DNA from: Akkermansiaceae bacterium UBA2381
Lineage (GTDB): Bacteria > Verrucomicrobiota > Verrucomicrobiia > Verrucomicrobiales > DEV007
Length of the DNA stretch: 64,000 nt
Reading direction: 5' to 3'
NCBI GenBank assembly: GCA_002344215.1
Contig: DDSV01000049.1
Span: forward strand, 58,517 to 122,516
Positions 50,743 to 59,740 of this stretch are shown here, piece by piece (position 1 is the stretch's first letter; each line of letters begins with the position of its first letter). The position numbers and the translations under genes are program-made. The notes under the pieces are model-generated. The model was not told the origin of the DNA. It saw nothing but the letters and a program-made list of their open reading frames with translations, and ran no database searches.

Positions 50743-53700
50743 TCAGTCGGCAATCGCCACCCCGTCATTGATGTCGGCCGTGTGCCTTTGCTCACGACTT
50801 GCGATAAACGTGTATAGAGCCGGGATCACCACAAGAGTCAGTACGGTCCCGACAATAAGACCGCCCAGCACCGCGATGCCCATGGAGCGACGACTTTCCG
50901 CCCCTGCACCGATGGCAAGGGCGATCGGCAGGATGCCCAGAATAGTCGATAGGCTCGTCATGAGGACGGGTCGAAAGCGCGAAGCCGCTGCCCCGGTGAC
51001 CGCTTCGAGGATGCCCAGCCCCTTCGCACGTTGTTGATTGGCAAACTCGACGATGAGAATTCCATTTTTGGTGACGAGGCCGATCAGCATGATGATCCCG
51101 ATCTGACTGAAGATGTTGAGCGTTTGCCCAAAGAACCAGAGGGCTCCAAGAGCTCCAATCAGGGCCAGGGGCACAGTGAACAGAATCACCAATGGATCCC
51201 GGAAACTTTCGAACTGCGCTGCGAGGACGAAGTAGACCAGGGCCAGGGCAAACGCAAAAGCAAACAGAGTCCTTGAGGATGTATCGCGCAGGTCACGTGC
51301 CTCGCCGGCCAGATCGGTCTCGAAACTCTCGTCGAGCACCTCGCGCGCGATGCCCTCCATGATTTCGATTCCCTGCCCGAGCGACACTCCCGGTTTCGGC
51401 GAGGCCGACACCGTCGCGGCACTGTAGCGATTGAAACGATAGAGCTGCGGTGAGCTGATTTGCTCGGTCAGGCTGACGACATTATCCATCCGCACGGGTC
51501 CGTTTGAACTGCTCGGCACGGTCAGGTCGCGCAGGTCGACGTTCTCATCTCGATGCTCACGCACCAGTGCCCCGATCACAAAATATTGTTTTCCCTCCTG
51601 CAGGTAATAACCGAAACGCTGCTCCGCGAGAGCCAGGTTCAGAGTCTGCCCGATATCCCGCGCCGATACGCCGAGGGACTGGGCCCGTTCCCGATCAATG
51701 TCCACCCGAACCTCGGGTTTGTTGAACTTCAGATCGACATCGACGCGGCTGAAGGCTCCACTCGCCTCCACCCTCTCCATGAACTCCGGGAGCTTCGCTT
51801 CAATTTTTGCGAAATCCTGCGCTTGCAGAACAAACTGGAGGGAGAGCCGGGATCCTGCGCCGGGACCGAGACTGATTGTCGAATCCTGAATCACCACAAC
51901 ACGAGACCCTGTCAGCTTCCGCGAGGCGGCGTTTAGCGCTTCAGCGATCTCCGCCTGAGAGCGCTCCCGCCCGCTCCCGTCCTTGAGGAAGATACGCAGG
52001 AATCCGGAATTCACTGAACTGGATCCGCCAAATCCCGGTGAGGTCTGCGAGATGAGGGTTTCCACCTCGGGCACCTCTTCGGCCGCGAGATCGCTGAGTT
52101 TATCCATGTAGTCCAGCATGTATTCGTAACTCGCGCCCTCAGGCGCGGTGGCCGACACCCTCAACCTCGAACGGTCTTCGAGTGGCGCCAGTTCATTCGG
52201 GATAAGCCCGAACAAAAAATAGATAGCGACGCCGGACACCAGGACGATAGGCACCGCCAGCCAGCGCACCTTTAGAAATCCTGCGAGCAGTCTCCGGTAT
52301 CCCGAAGTCAACCTTTCGTAAAAGGGTTCCGACCAATGGTAGAACCTTGAGTGCTCATGATTTTTCAGCACCTTTGAACACAACATCGGCGCCAGAGTGA
52401 GCGCCAGAAAGGAGGAGATGACGACGGTCCCGGCAATGACGACGGCAAACTCCTGAAAGAGCTTACCGACCAGGCCACCCAGGAAAAGGATGGGAGCGAA
52501 AACCGCCACCAAAGTCACCGTCGTGGCGATCACTGCAAAGTAGACCTCTTTCGTCCCCTCGATCGCCGCCTGCCGGGCCGGCATGCCCTGCTCCAGCTTC
52601 GAGTAAATGTTTTCGAGAACGATGATCGTGTCATCGACGACCAGTCCAATCGCGAGAACCATTGCCAGCAGGGTCAGCACATTGACACTGTAACCGGCGA
52701 CGTACATCACAAAAAAACCACCGATCAGGCTGATCGGTATCACCACTGCCGGCACCAGGGTAGAACGAACCGTTCGCAAAAAAGCAAAGATAATCAGCAC
52801 GACGAGTCCCACGGCCATAAGGATGGTCTCCACCACCTCGGTGATGGAGGCCCTCACGTATTGAGTCAGGTCGAAACCCACCGAAGCCTGAATGTCCTCC
52901 GGGAGATCTTTCTTGATCAACTCGAGTCTCCGATACATCTCGTCAGCGATCGTGATCTGATTCGCCCCCGGTTGCGGTCGCAGAACCACGCCCACCGACG
53001 GTGCTCCGTTGTGCTTCATCAGATTACGGAGGTTCTCCGGACCGATCGTCGCATACCCGACATCCTGCAGGCGCACCACCTTGCCCCCGCTCTCGCGAAT
53101 GACCATCTCGTTGAACTGCTCCGGCTTAGAGAAGCGGCTGATCGCACGCACACTCAGCTCTACCTGATTGCCATCGACCCGACCTGAGGGAAGCTCGACG
53201 TTTTCACGATCGAGAGCATTTCGCACGTCCACTGAGGTGAGATTGAACGAAGAAAGTTTATCCCGGTCGAGCCAGAGCCGCATCGCATAACGTTTTTCGC
53301 CCCAGATTGAAACTTCAGCCACTCCGGGAATCGTCTGCAAAATCGGCTTGAAGCGACGGTCCGCAATACTGCTTAGTTCAAGGAGATCCCGGCTCGGGCT
53401 GTAGACCGAAACAAAGGCGACCGGAGAGGAGTCCGCGTCCGCTTTCGTCACGGTCGGAGGATCGGCATCAGGAGGGAGATCGCGCTGAGCGCTTGAGACC
53501 TTGTCCCGCACATCATTCGCGGCGACCTCAAGGTCCGCGCCGATATCGAACTCCACTGTGATGGTGCTGCGTCCTTCGCGACTCACCGAAGTCAGGGTGC
53601 GAATGCCTGCGACCGAGTTCAGATTTTCCTCAAGCGGCTCGGTAATCTGCGACTCGATGACCTCGGGCGACGCCCCGGTGTAGATCGTCGACACGGATAT

Positions 53701-53832
53701 AATCGGAGGGTCCACTGCCGGGAACTCTCTCACCCCGAGTCGATCAAAACTCACCGCTCCGAAGATGACAATGACAATGGACATCACCGTCGCCAGCACA
53801 GGGCGCTGAACGCTCAGTTGATAAAGACTCAT
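50743..53832 (-). CDS. RND efflux permease, HAE1 family
   Basis: 1029 aa inner-membrane pump of the AcrB type with the usual two-fold 6+6 helix topology. The fourth helix carries the Asp pair (AIGLVVDDTIIVLENI) for proton translocation; the N-terminus LYQLSVQRPVLATVMSIVIV and the conserved GLIPNELAPLEDRSRL fit HAE1. Drug range unknown. It overlaps the adaptor gene by 4 bases and is translated after it, so adaptor and pump are one operon. No outer-membrane TolC gene is next to them. Confidence 0.93.
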   Translation of the reverse strand: MSLYQLSVQRPVLATVMSIVIVIFGAVSFDRLGVREFPAVDPPIISVSTIYTGASPEVIESQITEPLEENLNSVAGIRTLTSVSREGRSTITVEFDIGADLEVAANDVRDKVSSAQRDLPPDADPPTVTKADADSSPVAFVSVYSPSRDLLELSSIADRRFKPILQTIPGVAEVSIWGEKRYAMRLWLDRDKLSSFNLTSVDVRNALDRENVELPSGRVDGNQVELSVRAISRFSKPEQFNEMVIRESGGKVVRLQDVGYATIGPENLRNLMKHNGAPSVGVVLRPQPGANQITIADEMYRRLELIKKDLPEDIQASVGFDLTQYVRASITEVVETILMAVGLVVLIIFAFLRTVRSTLVPAVVIPISLIGGFFVMYVAGYSVNVLTLLAMVLAIGLVVDDTIIVLENIYSKLEQGMPARQAAIEGTKEVYFAVIATTVTLVAVFAPILFLGGLVGKLFQEFAVVIAGTVVISSFLALTLAPMLCSKVLKNHEHSRFYHWSEPFYERLTSGYRRLLAGFLKVRWLAVPIVLVSGVAIYFLFGLIPNELAPLEDRSRLRVSATAPEGASYEYMLDYMDKLSDLAAEEVPEVETLISQTSPGFGGSSSVNSGFLRIFLKDGSGRERSQAEIAEALNAASRKLTGSRVVVIQDSTISLGPGAGSRLSLQFVLQAQDFAKIEAKLPEFMERVEASGAFSRVDVDLKFNKPEVRVDIDRERAQSLGVSARDIGQTLNLALAEQRFGYYLQEGKQYFVIGALVREHRDENVDLRDLTVPSSSNGPVRMDNVVSLTEQISSPQLYRFNRYSAATVSASPKPGVSLGQGIEIMEGIAREVLDESFETDLAGEARDLRDTSSRTLFAFAFALALVYFVLAAQFESFRDPLVILFTVPLALIGALGALWFFGQTLNIFSQIGIIMLIGLVTKNGILIVEFANQQRAKGLGILEAVTGAAASRFRPVLMTSLSTILGILPIALAIGAGAESRRSMGIAVLGGLIVGTVLTLVVIPALYTFIASREQRHTADINDGVAIAD

Positions 53833-55010
53833 GGCGCCGGAATCGCTGCTGGAGGACTTTTCGACTCCGCGTCCTCAGCCCCCGCCGGTTTCGGAGGCTC
53901 CACTCGATTTACCTCCACCTTCATCCCCTTGCGCACCTGCAACACGCCACTGGTAATCACCTCATCACCTGCCGAGAGCCCTTCCAGAATTTGCACCGCA
54001 TCTGCGGTTCGCAGGCCCGCAACCACCTTGCGCTCTTCCACCTCTCCATTGCGATGCACCAGGACGGTTTGCTGCTTCAATCCGGGAATCAGGGCAATCG
54101 GTGGAATCATGAGGGCCTCGGGGAGCTCCTCAAGCGTGACAACTACCTCGCTGAACGAGCCAGGCAGAAGGTTTGTTTTGTCGTTGGGCACCTTCGCCCG
54201 CAAGGTCATGGTTCTGGTTTGCACATCAATGGAGGGTTCGATGGCAATGATCTCAGCCGCAAATGCCTCCGACCTCCCCGTGACGCGAAACCTCAGCTTC
54301 TGTCCCAGTTTTAAATAGGAGAGATATCGTTCCGGCAGAGAGAAATCCAGTTTTAGAGAGGCGATGTCCTGAAAGGTACAGATTGTCGTACCCGGGGTCA
54401 GGTAGGATCCCACACTGACCTTCCGAAGTCCGGCGACTCCATCAAAGGGAGCCACGATCCGGGTCTTCTCGAGTTGCGCCTGAATCAAGGCTTCCTCCGC
54501 TTTGGCGATCTTCACGTTCGCCACGGTCTGCTCGTATTCAAACTCACTGATCCCACTCGACTGTAACAATTCCACCTGCCGTTTCTCGAGAGTCTCGGCA
54601 ATCCGGCGCTGCGCCGTCGCCTTTTCCAACTGCGGCTGCAGTTCGGAATCATCCATCAACACCAACACCTCTCCGGCCTTCACCATCTGCCCCTCTTCGA
54701 ACCGAATCTCCCTCACCAGAGCCGGCCTCTCCGACTGGAGAATAATAGATTCGTTTGCCACGAGAGTTCCCGTTGCGGACAAGGTCTCCTCAACTCGCTG
54801 AGGCATGAGGGTCACCACATCGACCACATACGGTGGCATTGTGTCCACGGGGGGCCCGCCCGTCTTTGCCTCCTTGTCTCCGCAAGCGACCGAAAAGAAA
54901 GCCAATCCCGTCAAGACCACTCGGAAAACCTGCCCCGAAAAAGGCGACGAATATTCTGAATGTTGGAGGACGGGCAGGGCAACGGACATAAGAAAGAGAG
55001 AAAAAACCAA
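53829..55010 (-). CDS. RND efflux periplasmic adaptor, lipoprotein-type
   Basis: 393 aa membrane-fusion protein of the MexA/AcrA type. The N-terminus contains a lipobox-like FFSVAC near residue 42 with a long preceding stretch; an internal ATG at 54989 (MSVALPVLQ) is a possible start. Barrel-sandwich and coiled-coil parts are visible (ALVREIRFEEGQMVKAGEVL, then LEKATAQRRIAETLEKRQV). Partner of the pump at 50743-53832. Confidence 0.9.
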   Translation of the reverse strand: MVFSLFLMSVALPVLQHSEYSSPFSGQVFRVVLTGLAFFSVACGDKEAKTGGPPVDTMPPYVVDVVTLMPQRVEETLSATGTLVANESIILQSERPALVREIRFEEGQMVKAGEVLVLMDDSELQPQLEKATAQRRIAETLEKRQVELLQSSGISEFEYEQTVANVKIAKAEEALIQAQLEKTRIVAPFDGVAGLRKVSVGSYLTPGTTICTFQDIASLKLDFSLPERYLSYLKLGQKLRFRVTGRSEAFAAEIIAIEPSIDVQTRTMTLRAKVPNDKTNLLPGSFSEVVVTLEELPEALMIPPIALIPGLKQQTVLVHRNGEVEERKVVAGLRTADAVQILEGLSAGDEVITSGVLQVRKGMKVEVNRVEPPKPAGAEDAESKSPPAAIPAP

Positions 55011-55320
55011 AAATCGTTACACTGGTAGAGACTCTCTTCTTGAGCAGCTGTTCAACTTAGAGGGTCGGAATCCCTCGTCGCTGGATTGAACTCAAGCGGG
55101 AAACCAGAAAGAGGCACAGACCTGACTCATTGAAAATGAGTTCACTACGGGAGAACAGGTGCGGGCATCCCGTGTAGTGACAGGATTAAAGCGCTCCTGC
55201 GTCGCGCTTTCTGCGGTTTCGTTCTCTGCGTTCACCATTTTCCCATCACTGTCGCGACGTGGCAGGCGAACTTCGTTCTTCATCCTGCCCTTTTCCTCCA
55301 GCACTTTCGCTTTGCGAAAG
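55011..55320. other. Gap without a supported gene
   Basis: About 310 bases between the adaptor gene and tRNA-Pro. A minus ORF at 55092-55304 is uneven in composition and starts in the tRNA trailer region, so I do not call it. The hairpin CACTTTCG / CGAAAGTG (55302-55309 and 55315-55322) follows the tRNA but has no T-run. Confidence 0.6.
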
Positions 55321-55397
55321 TGGTCGGGGTGACAGGATTCGAACCTGCGGCCTCGTCGTCCCGAACGACGCGCGCTACCAAGCTGCGCTACACCCCG
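55321..55397 (-). tRNA. tRNA-Pro (anticodon CGG)
   Basis: 77-nt cloverleaf on the minus strand with the encoded 3' CCA. Acceptor CGGGGTG/CACCCCG, anticodon stem CGTCG/CGACG and loop TTCGGGA (anticodon at 55361-55363), and T loop TTCGAAT. Eight bases downstream of tRNA-Arg, so probably one transcript. Confidence 0.95.
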
Positions 55398-55405
55398 AGA
55401 TCCGG

Positions 55406-55482
55406 TGGCGCAGCTGTAGGGATTCGAACCCCAAACCTCCTGATCCGTAGTCAGGTGCTCTATCCAGTTGAGCTACAGCTGC
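55406..55482 (-). tRNA. tRNA-Arg (anticodon ACG)
   Basis: 77-nt cloverleaf on the minus strand with encoded CCA. Acceptor GCAGCTG/CAGCTGC, anticodon stem CCTGA/TCAGG and loop CTACGGA (anticodon at 55446-55448), T loop TTCGAAT. A34 would be deaminated to inosine, the usual tRNA-Arg(ACG) form. A possible -35 (TTGTCA on the minus strand, rc 55550-55555) lies upstream but the -10 is unclear. Confidence 0.95.
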
Positions 55483-55651
55483 ATTACCAAAATTCACTCC
55501 TCCCGGGTTGCGGCAGGAGCGAGGGGCAATGTGCGCGGATTCAAGCCTTTGACAAGGGAAATTTCTCCCACCCCCCGCCCTTCATCCTGCCGCTTGAAGC
55601 GGGAAGGGACCGGCACGTGGGTAGAATGGTAAGCTCACGAAAACTCCTCCC

Positions 55652-56098
55652 ATGAAAAGCCACCCCCTGCTCTCCCTCGTCAATATCGCTCTCGCCGTTC
55701 TCTTCGGCTTGTTTGCCTGGCTCCAGCGGAATGATATTGACCCCGCCATCTACTATCACCCCTCGGTCATCGACGCGACCCTCTGGTTTCTCTTTTACCT
55801 GCTTATCGCCGCGCTTTTTGTCGTCATTCTCTTCCGTCCGCTCCCCCGCTGGATTCTCATTCTCGCCGCGCTGGCCTGCCTCATTGAAATGGTCCGGACC
55901 GGTCCGGGGCTCTACGAAAACCTCTTCGGAGAGGAATCTTTCACGATGACCCAGACAAGCATGTCCGCGGAGGAGCCGCGGGTGGAGCTCTCCCGCGAGT
56001 TCTTCGGGGCGGTCATTGCCCTCGCGGGCGTCGGATTGCTCAGCTGGCAGAATCGCCGGCCGAAAGTTGATCCTCACTCAGCCGCAACAATGCGGTGA
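55652..56098 (+). CDS. TMEM220-like membrane protein
   Basis: 148 aa with four hydrophobic segments and the N-terminal ALAVLFGLFAWLQRNDIDPAI, matching the bacterial TMEM220-like group (NDxDP motif after the first helix). Function is not known. It converges on the sugar dehydrogenase gene with a 25-base overlap of coding ends (56074-56098). Confidence 0.72.
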   Translation: MKSHPLLSLVNIALAVLFGLFAWLQRNDIDPAIYYHPSVIDATLWFLFYLLIAALFVVILFRPLPRWILILAALACLIEMVRTGPGLYENLFGEESFTMTQTSMSAEEPRVELSREFFGAVIALAGVGLLSWQNRRPKVDPHSAATMR

Positions 56099-57291
56099 AT
56101 GGCGCCGCGCCAGTCGAGCACAAGCGCTTCTCCGTTTTCATCCGGAAAAAAGCCGGTCGGCTGGGTCGTCGGGGTCGCCGGATCGGCGGGTTTTTCGATC
56201 TGATGGTTCACGACGGCCTTGGTGGCCGGATCGTACTGGAGCGCCCAGAGATTACCGAAACGCCAGTCACCGTAGAGAAAATGTCCCGCCAGATCGGGGA
56301 TGGCTTTGCCACGGTAGATAAATCCGCCGGTGATGCTCAAGCCATCGGCACGGTTGTATTCGTGAATCGGGTCGATGAAGACGGCCTCTTTGGGTGGCTC
56401 GGACTTCTGGCCCAGGGCCGCCATCATGGCATCCCGGGTTGTGAAGGGGTGGCTCGCCTCACGGAAATTCCAACCGTAATTGCCGCCTTTTTCCACCAGA
56501 TTGATTTCCTCATAGAGATCCTGTCCGACATCAGCGAGGTAAAAAAGGCCCGTTTCGGGATCTATCGCGGCGCCCCAGGGATTCCGGAATCCGAAAGCCC
56601 AGATTTCGGGACAGGCATTCGGAGTCTGGACGAAGGGGTTGTCGGAGGGTATGCCATAGGGAAGTGAGGCGGTGCGGGTGTCGACATCGAGGCGCAGGAC
56701 CTTGCCGCACCAGCTGGTAAGTTTCTGGGAGAGCTGGTGAACTCCGTTCTTGAGGCCGCCGTCTCCGACGCAGAGGTAAAGCATCCCATCCTTGGGTCCG
56801 AAAAAGACATTGCCGGAGTTGTGATTCCACTCGGGTTTCTGCACTTCGAGAAGAATCCGCTCGCTCGCCGGATCGGCAAGATTGGGATCTGTCTTCGACA
56901 CGGAGAATTCAGCGAGGACAACACGCTTGGGCCCCTGGCGTGAGAAGGTCACATAGAAAAGGCCATTTTCTTTATACCGGGGATGAAAGGCGAGACCGAG
57001 AAGCCCCTCCTCGAAATCCTTTTCCACAGCCATGGACTTCGTCATATCAAGAAACACCGTCGCTTCTGATCCACCCTCGTCCGCGGGGAGAATACGAATC
57101 TTCCCGGTTTGTTCGACGAGAAAGCGGCGGTTGGTGCCATCACCGGGAACCTGCAGGGAGACGGGCTTCTCAATCGCAATTCCCTTGTAAACAGGCTCAA
57201 GTTTGATCTTCGGCGCTCCCGTCCCGACGAGCGGAGAGAGCGAAATCGCGGTCAGGACGAGGAAAACGGGGGAAAGGGAAGGACACTTCAT
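56074..57291 (-). CDS. PQQ-dependent sugar dehydrogenase (GSDH) family, exported
   Basis: 405 aa. Signal peptide MKCPSLSPVFLVLTAISLSP, then a six-bladed beta-propeller of the soluble glucose/aldose dehydrogenase family (VQVPGDGTNRRFLV-type start, EEGLLGLAFHPRYKENGLF, WNHNSGNVFFGPKDGMLYLC, and GFRNPWGAAIDPETGLFYLADVGQ). Expected to oxidise an aldose in the periplasm with PQQ and pass electrons to an acceptor; many members of this family lack proven activity. Confidence 0.85.
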   Translation of the reverse strand: MKCPSLSPVFLVLTAISLSPLVGTGAPKIKLEPVYKGIAIEKPVSLQVPGDGTNRRFLVEQTGKIRILPADEGGSEATVFLDMTKSMAVEKDFEEGLLGLAFHPRYKENGLFYVTFSRQGPKRVVLAEFSVSKTDPNLADPASERILLEVQKPEWNHNSGNVFFGPKDGMLYLCVGDGGLKNGVHQLSQKLTSWCGKVLRLDVDTRTASLPYGIPSDNPFVQTPNACPEIWAFGFRNPWGAAIDPETGLFYLADVGQDLYEEINLVEKGGNYGWNFREASHPFTTRDAMMAALGQKSEPPKEAVFIDPIHEYNRADGLSITGGFIYRGKAIPDLAGHFLYGDWRFGNLWALQYDPATKAVVNHQIEKPADPATPTTQPTGFFPDENGEALVLDWRGAIHRIVAAE

Positions 57292-57379
57292 TTCGCCACG
57301 TTAGAGAGATTCGGCGGCAAAGGCAACTCTTGTCGCCATCGCGAAAAGGCCATATCGTCGCGGGTTTCCTTCCTCTGCA

Positions 57380-58939
57380 ATGCCCCTGCCCTCCCCAAAG
57401 GACCTCGTCCGCCTTTCCCGAGAACGCACTTTTCTTCTCAAGGCTTCTGCGGCAGTGACAATGGTTGCGGTTCTTCTAGCGCTCCTGATTTCATTGGTTG
57501 CCACTCCGTCCCGATTCACTCGGGAAGGAATGATAGCCGCCGGCGACAGGGAGTCGCTGGTCCCTCTGATCCGTTTCGGCAGTCCGGTCCCGACCGAGTC
57601 ACAGACCCTCACCTGTGCCGACCTGGTTAGAGACGGTTCACAGAACCTTTTTGCCGAAGAGATCGAAGCCTCCCTCGAAGATCTTCGGAACGACCCCTCT
57701 GTTGAGCCGGTGCGTCTATGGTGGGCAGGACTCAATGCTCCGGATCCCGCTCCCTTCCTCGTAAAACTCGAAACCATTCCACCGGAGACACCCTACCGCG
57801 ACGAGTTCATGGGGGATCTTGAGTTCAAGCGAGCGAACCATAAAACAGCGCTGCGCCATTATCTTTCCGCCGCAGAACGTTTCCCTGATTCGCTCTACTC
57901 CCGCCGCAGTGCCGTCTTCCTCAGCCGCTTCGAAGAGGATAGCGGTCTGCTTCGCAAGCTTCTCAATGACGCTTCGTTCCGGGGGGCCTTCGAAGCCAAC
58001 GATCTCCTAAGCTACTTCACCTACTTGCGGGACTACCCCGCCCTTGCACGCTCGGTCCTGGCAACAGAATGGCAAGGGATGCGATCGCCCTATGTGATTC
58101 CCGCAGTCTTCACCGCGGCGATCTGGTTCTTCATTCTCCTGGCTTTTGGCGAACAAACCCGCGGAAGGATTGCGACGGCTCTCATCGCTTTTCTTCTGGG
58201 AATGGTCAGCGCCTCCCTGACGCTCTTCGCGGTGATGATTCAGGAAGATCTCTTCGGTTTCATCTTTCACGAGGGCGATACGCCACTGGGTCAGTTCATC
58301 TACTTCCTTTCCGGAGTCGCCCTTCGTGAGGAAAGCTTGAAGCTCCTTTGTTTCCTCCCGCTCGCGATTCTCCTTCGGAGGAAAAGCAGCCCGCTTGAAA
58401 TGCTGCTCTTCGCCGGGATGACGGGACTTGGTTTCGCCTTTCAGGAAAATCTCGCCTACTTCGAGGCGGGTGCCGGAACCTTCACCGCCTGGATTCGCCT
58501 CCTCACCGCCAATGTTCTCCACTTCTCTCTTACGGGTGTGGCCGGCTATTACCTCTGGCGCATGCTGGCGCGGGGTTTCCGGGGATGGGAGGAATTCCTT
58601 GTCTCCTACCTGGCGGTGGTTTTTGCGCACGCCATCTACAACGCGATTATTTCGATGCCCTCGCTGGCCGCCTATGCGCCACTCAATCCCATTCTCGTGG
58701 CGGTGATCGCGTATCAGTATTTCGATCCTCTCAGAGACCAGATGGAAAAGGCGGGAATGCACCGTCGTTTTTCTCCGCTGGGAATCTTTGTCCTCGGTTC
58801 GGTGGTGCTGGCCTGCACCGTCCTCGTTTCCTCGGCCTTCAGTCAGCCCTTCCGCTTCGCTCTGGGTGCCTTCGTTTCAACGGTGGGAGCAATGATCCCC
58901 CTCGCCTTTGCCTTTATCAGTCGCTTTAGGGATCTCTAA
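57380..58939 (+). CDS. PrsW-family intramembrane metalloprotease
   Basis: 519 aa, long for this family. An N-terminal helix (AVTMVAVLLALLISLVA) and a soluble region precede the PrsW core, which has the conserved REESLKLL (about residue 316), QENLAYF (about 354), HFSLTG and FAHAIYN (about 416) with Glu and His metal ligands in place. Such proteases release anti-sigma factors or process membrane proteins. The C-terminal 63 bases overlap the end of the PIG-L gene on the other strand. Confidence 0.85.
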   Translation: MPLPSPKDLVRLSRERTFLLKASAAVTMVAVLLALLISLVATPSRFTREGMIAAGDRESLVPLIRFGSPVPTESQTLTCADLVRDGSQNLFAEEIEASLEDLRNDPSVEPVRLWWAGLNAPDPAPFLVKLETIPPETPYRDEFMGDLEFKRANHKTALRHYLSAAERFPDSLYSRRSAVFLSRFEEDSGLLRKLLNDASFRGAFEANDLLSYFTYLRDYPALARSVLATEWQGMRSPYVIPAVFTAAIWFFILLAFGEQTRGRIATALIAFLLGMVSASLTLFAVMIQEDLFGFIFHEGDTPLGQFIYFLSGVALREESLKLLCFLPLAILLRRKSSPLEMLLFAGMTGLGFAFQENLAYFEAGAGTFTAWIRLLTANVLHFSLTGVAGYYLWRMLARGFRGWEEFLVSYLAVVFAHAIYNAIISMPSLAAYAPLNPILVAVIAYQYFDPLRDQMEKAGMHRRFSPLGIFVLGSVVLACTVLVSSAFSQPFRFALGAFVSTVGAMIPLAFAFISRFRDL

Positions 58940-59740
58940 CCGACCCTGCCGCTGCAGCGCATAGGCCTCCCTCGAAGTCAGACGGATAAAGTCCCGGTAA
59001 TCACCTCCGGCAAATTGTCCAAAGAGATCGAGCTGGCTTTCGTGACACGCGAGGGCGCTTAATCGGGCATCCTGATGCCTGGGCTTGTAAACCATCAGAA
59101 AGGCCGCGTCGTCCCAGTTCACGAGGCGAGGCAGAGGATGATCAACCTGGCGGGCCAAAAATGTCATCCAGGCCGGACCCGGCTGAGTCGAAATCTCAAG
59201 CGCCGTCTTGACCGCTTCAAAAACAAGAAGATGCGCCGGATGCCAGTATTCTCCGCTGCTTCCGTGAGAAACCAGCAGATCGACTTGATCAAGATAGAGA
59301 CCTATCTGCGCGGCAAGGTCTTCCGAAGAAACGTCGGGTGCATACGCTTTGACACTTCCACCGAGCGGGTCGATGTGGCCAAGGAAGATCAGTTCATCCA
59401 CTCCGAGGATCCTGCAGGAGCGGGACATCTCCTCCGAACGCACCGTTCCCAGCGACTCGCGTGAGTGAGGACCGCAGGGGCCACCCTCTCCTCTCGTCAC
59501 GCAGAGAATCGTGATGTGGCAACCCCGCTCCTTTAATTCCAAAAGCAGTCCGGAACAGAAAGTCTCATCATCCGGGTGCGCCACCACGACGAGGGCCCGT
59601 TTGAGCGACGGAAAATGGTCGAGCTCGCTCGATGAGCTTTTGTCATCAAATGAGCGGAAACCCCGAAGAGCTCTTCGCCACATCTTCCGAAAAAATACCG
59701 GATCGGTAAGTTGAAGAAAGGTTTTTAAGATCAAACTCAT
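58877..59740 (-). CDS. PIG-L/LmbE-family deacetylase
   Basis: 287 aa zinc-dependent N-acetylglucosaminyl deacetylase family. The motif AHPDDETF (residues 54-61) supplies His and Asp ligands, and HPAHLLVFEAV supplies the third. In a polysaccharide locus it could deacetylate a GlcNAc-type sugar in the product. Its start overlaps the preceding glycosyltransferase gene by 4 bases. The end overlaps the PrsW gene (convergent) by 63 bases. Confidence 0.85.
   Translation of the reverse strand: MSLILKTFLQLTDPVFFRKMWRRALRGFRSFDDKSSSSELDHFPSLKRALVVVAHPDDETFCSGLLLELKERGCHITILCVTRGEGGPCGPHSRESLGTVRSEEMSRSCRILGVDELIFLGHIDPLGGSVKAYAPDVSSEDLAAQIGLYLDQVDLLVSHGSSGEYWHPAHLLVFEAVKTALEISTQPGPAWMTFLARQVDHPLPRLVNWDDAAFLMVYKPRHQDARLSALACHESQLDLFGQFAGGDYRDFIRLTSREAYALQRQGRLEIPKATDKGKGEGDHCSHR

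Noticed and set aside
55092..55304. 70-codon minus ORF
   Set aside because: Low-complexity composition, no ribosome-binding site and a position in a tRNA trailer region; not supported as a gene.
55302..55322. Hairpin as a tRNA operon terminator
   Set aside because: The stem is good but lacks a following T-run and overlaps the tRNA CCA end, so I left it as a note in the gap entry.
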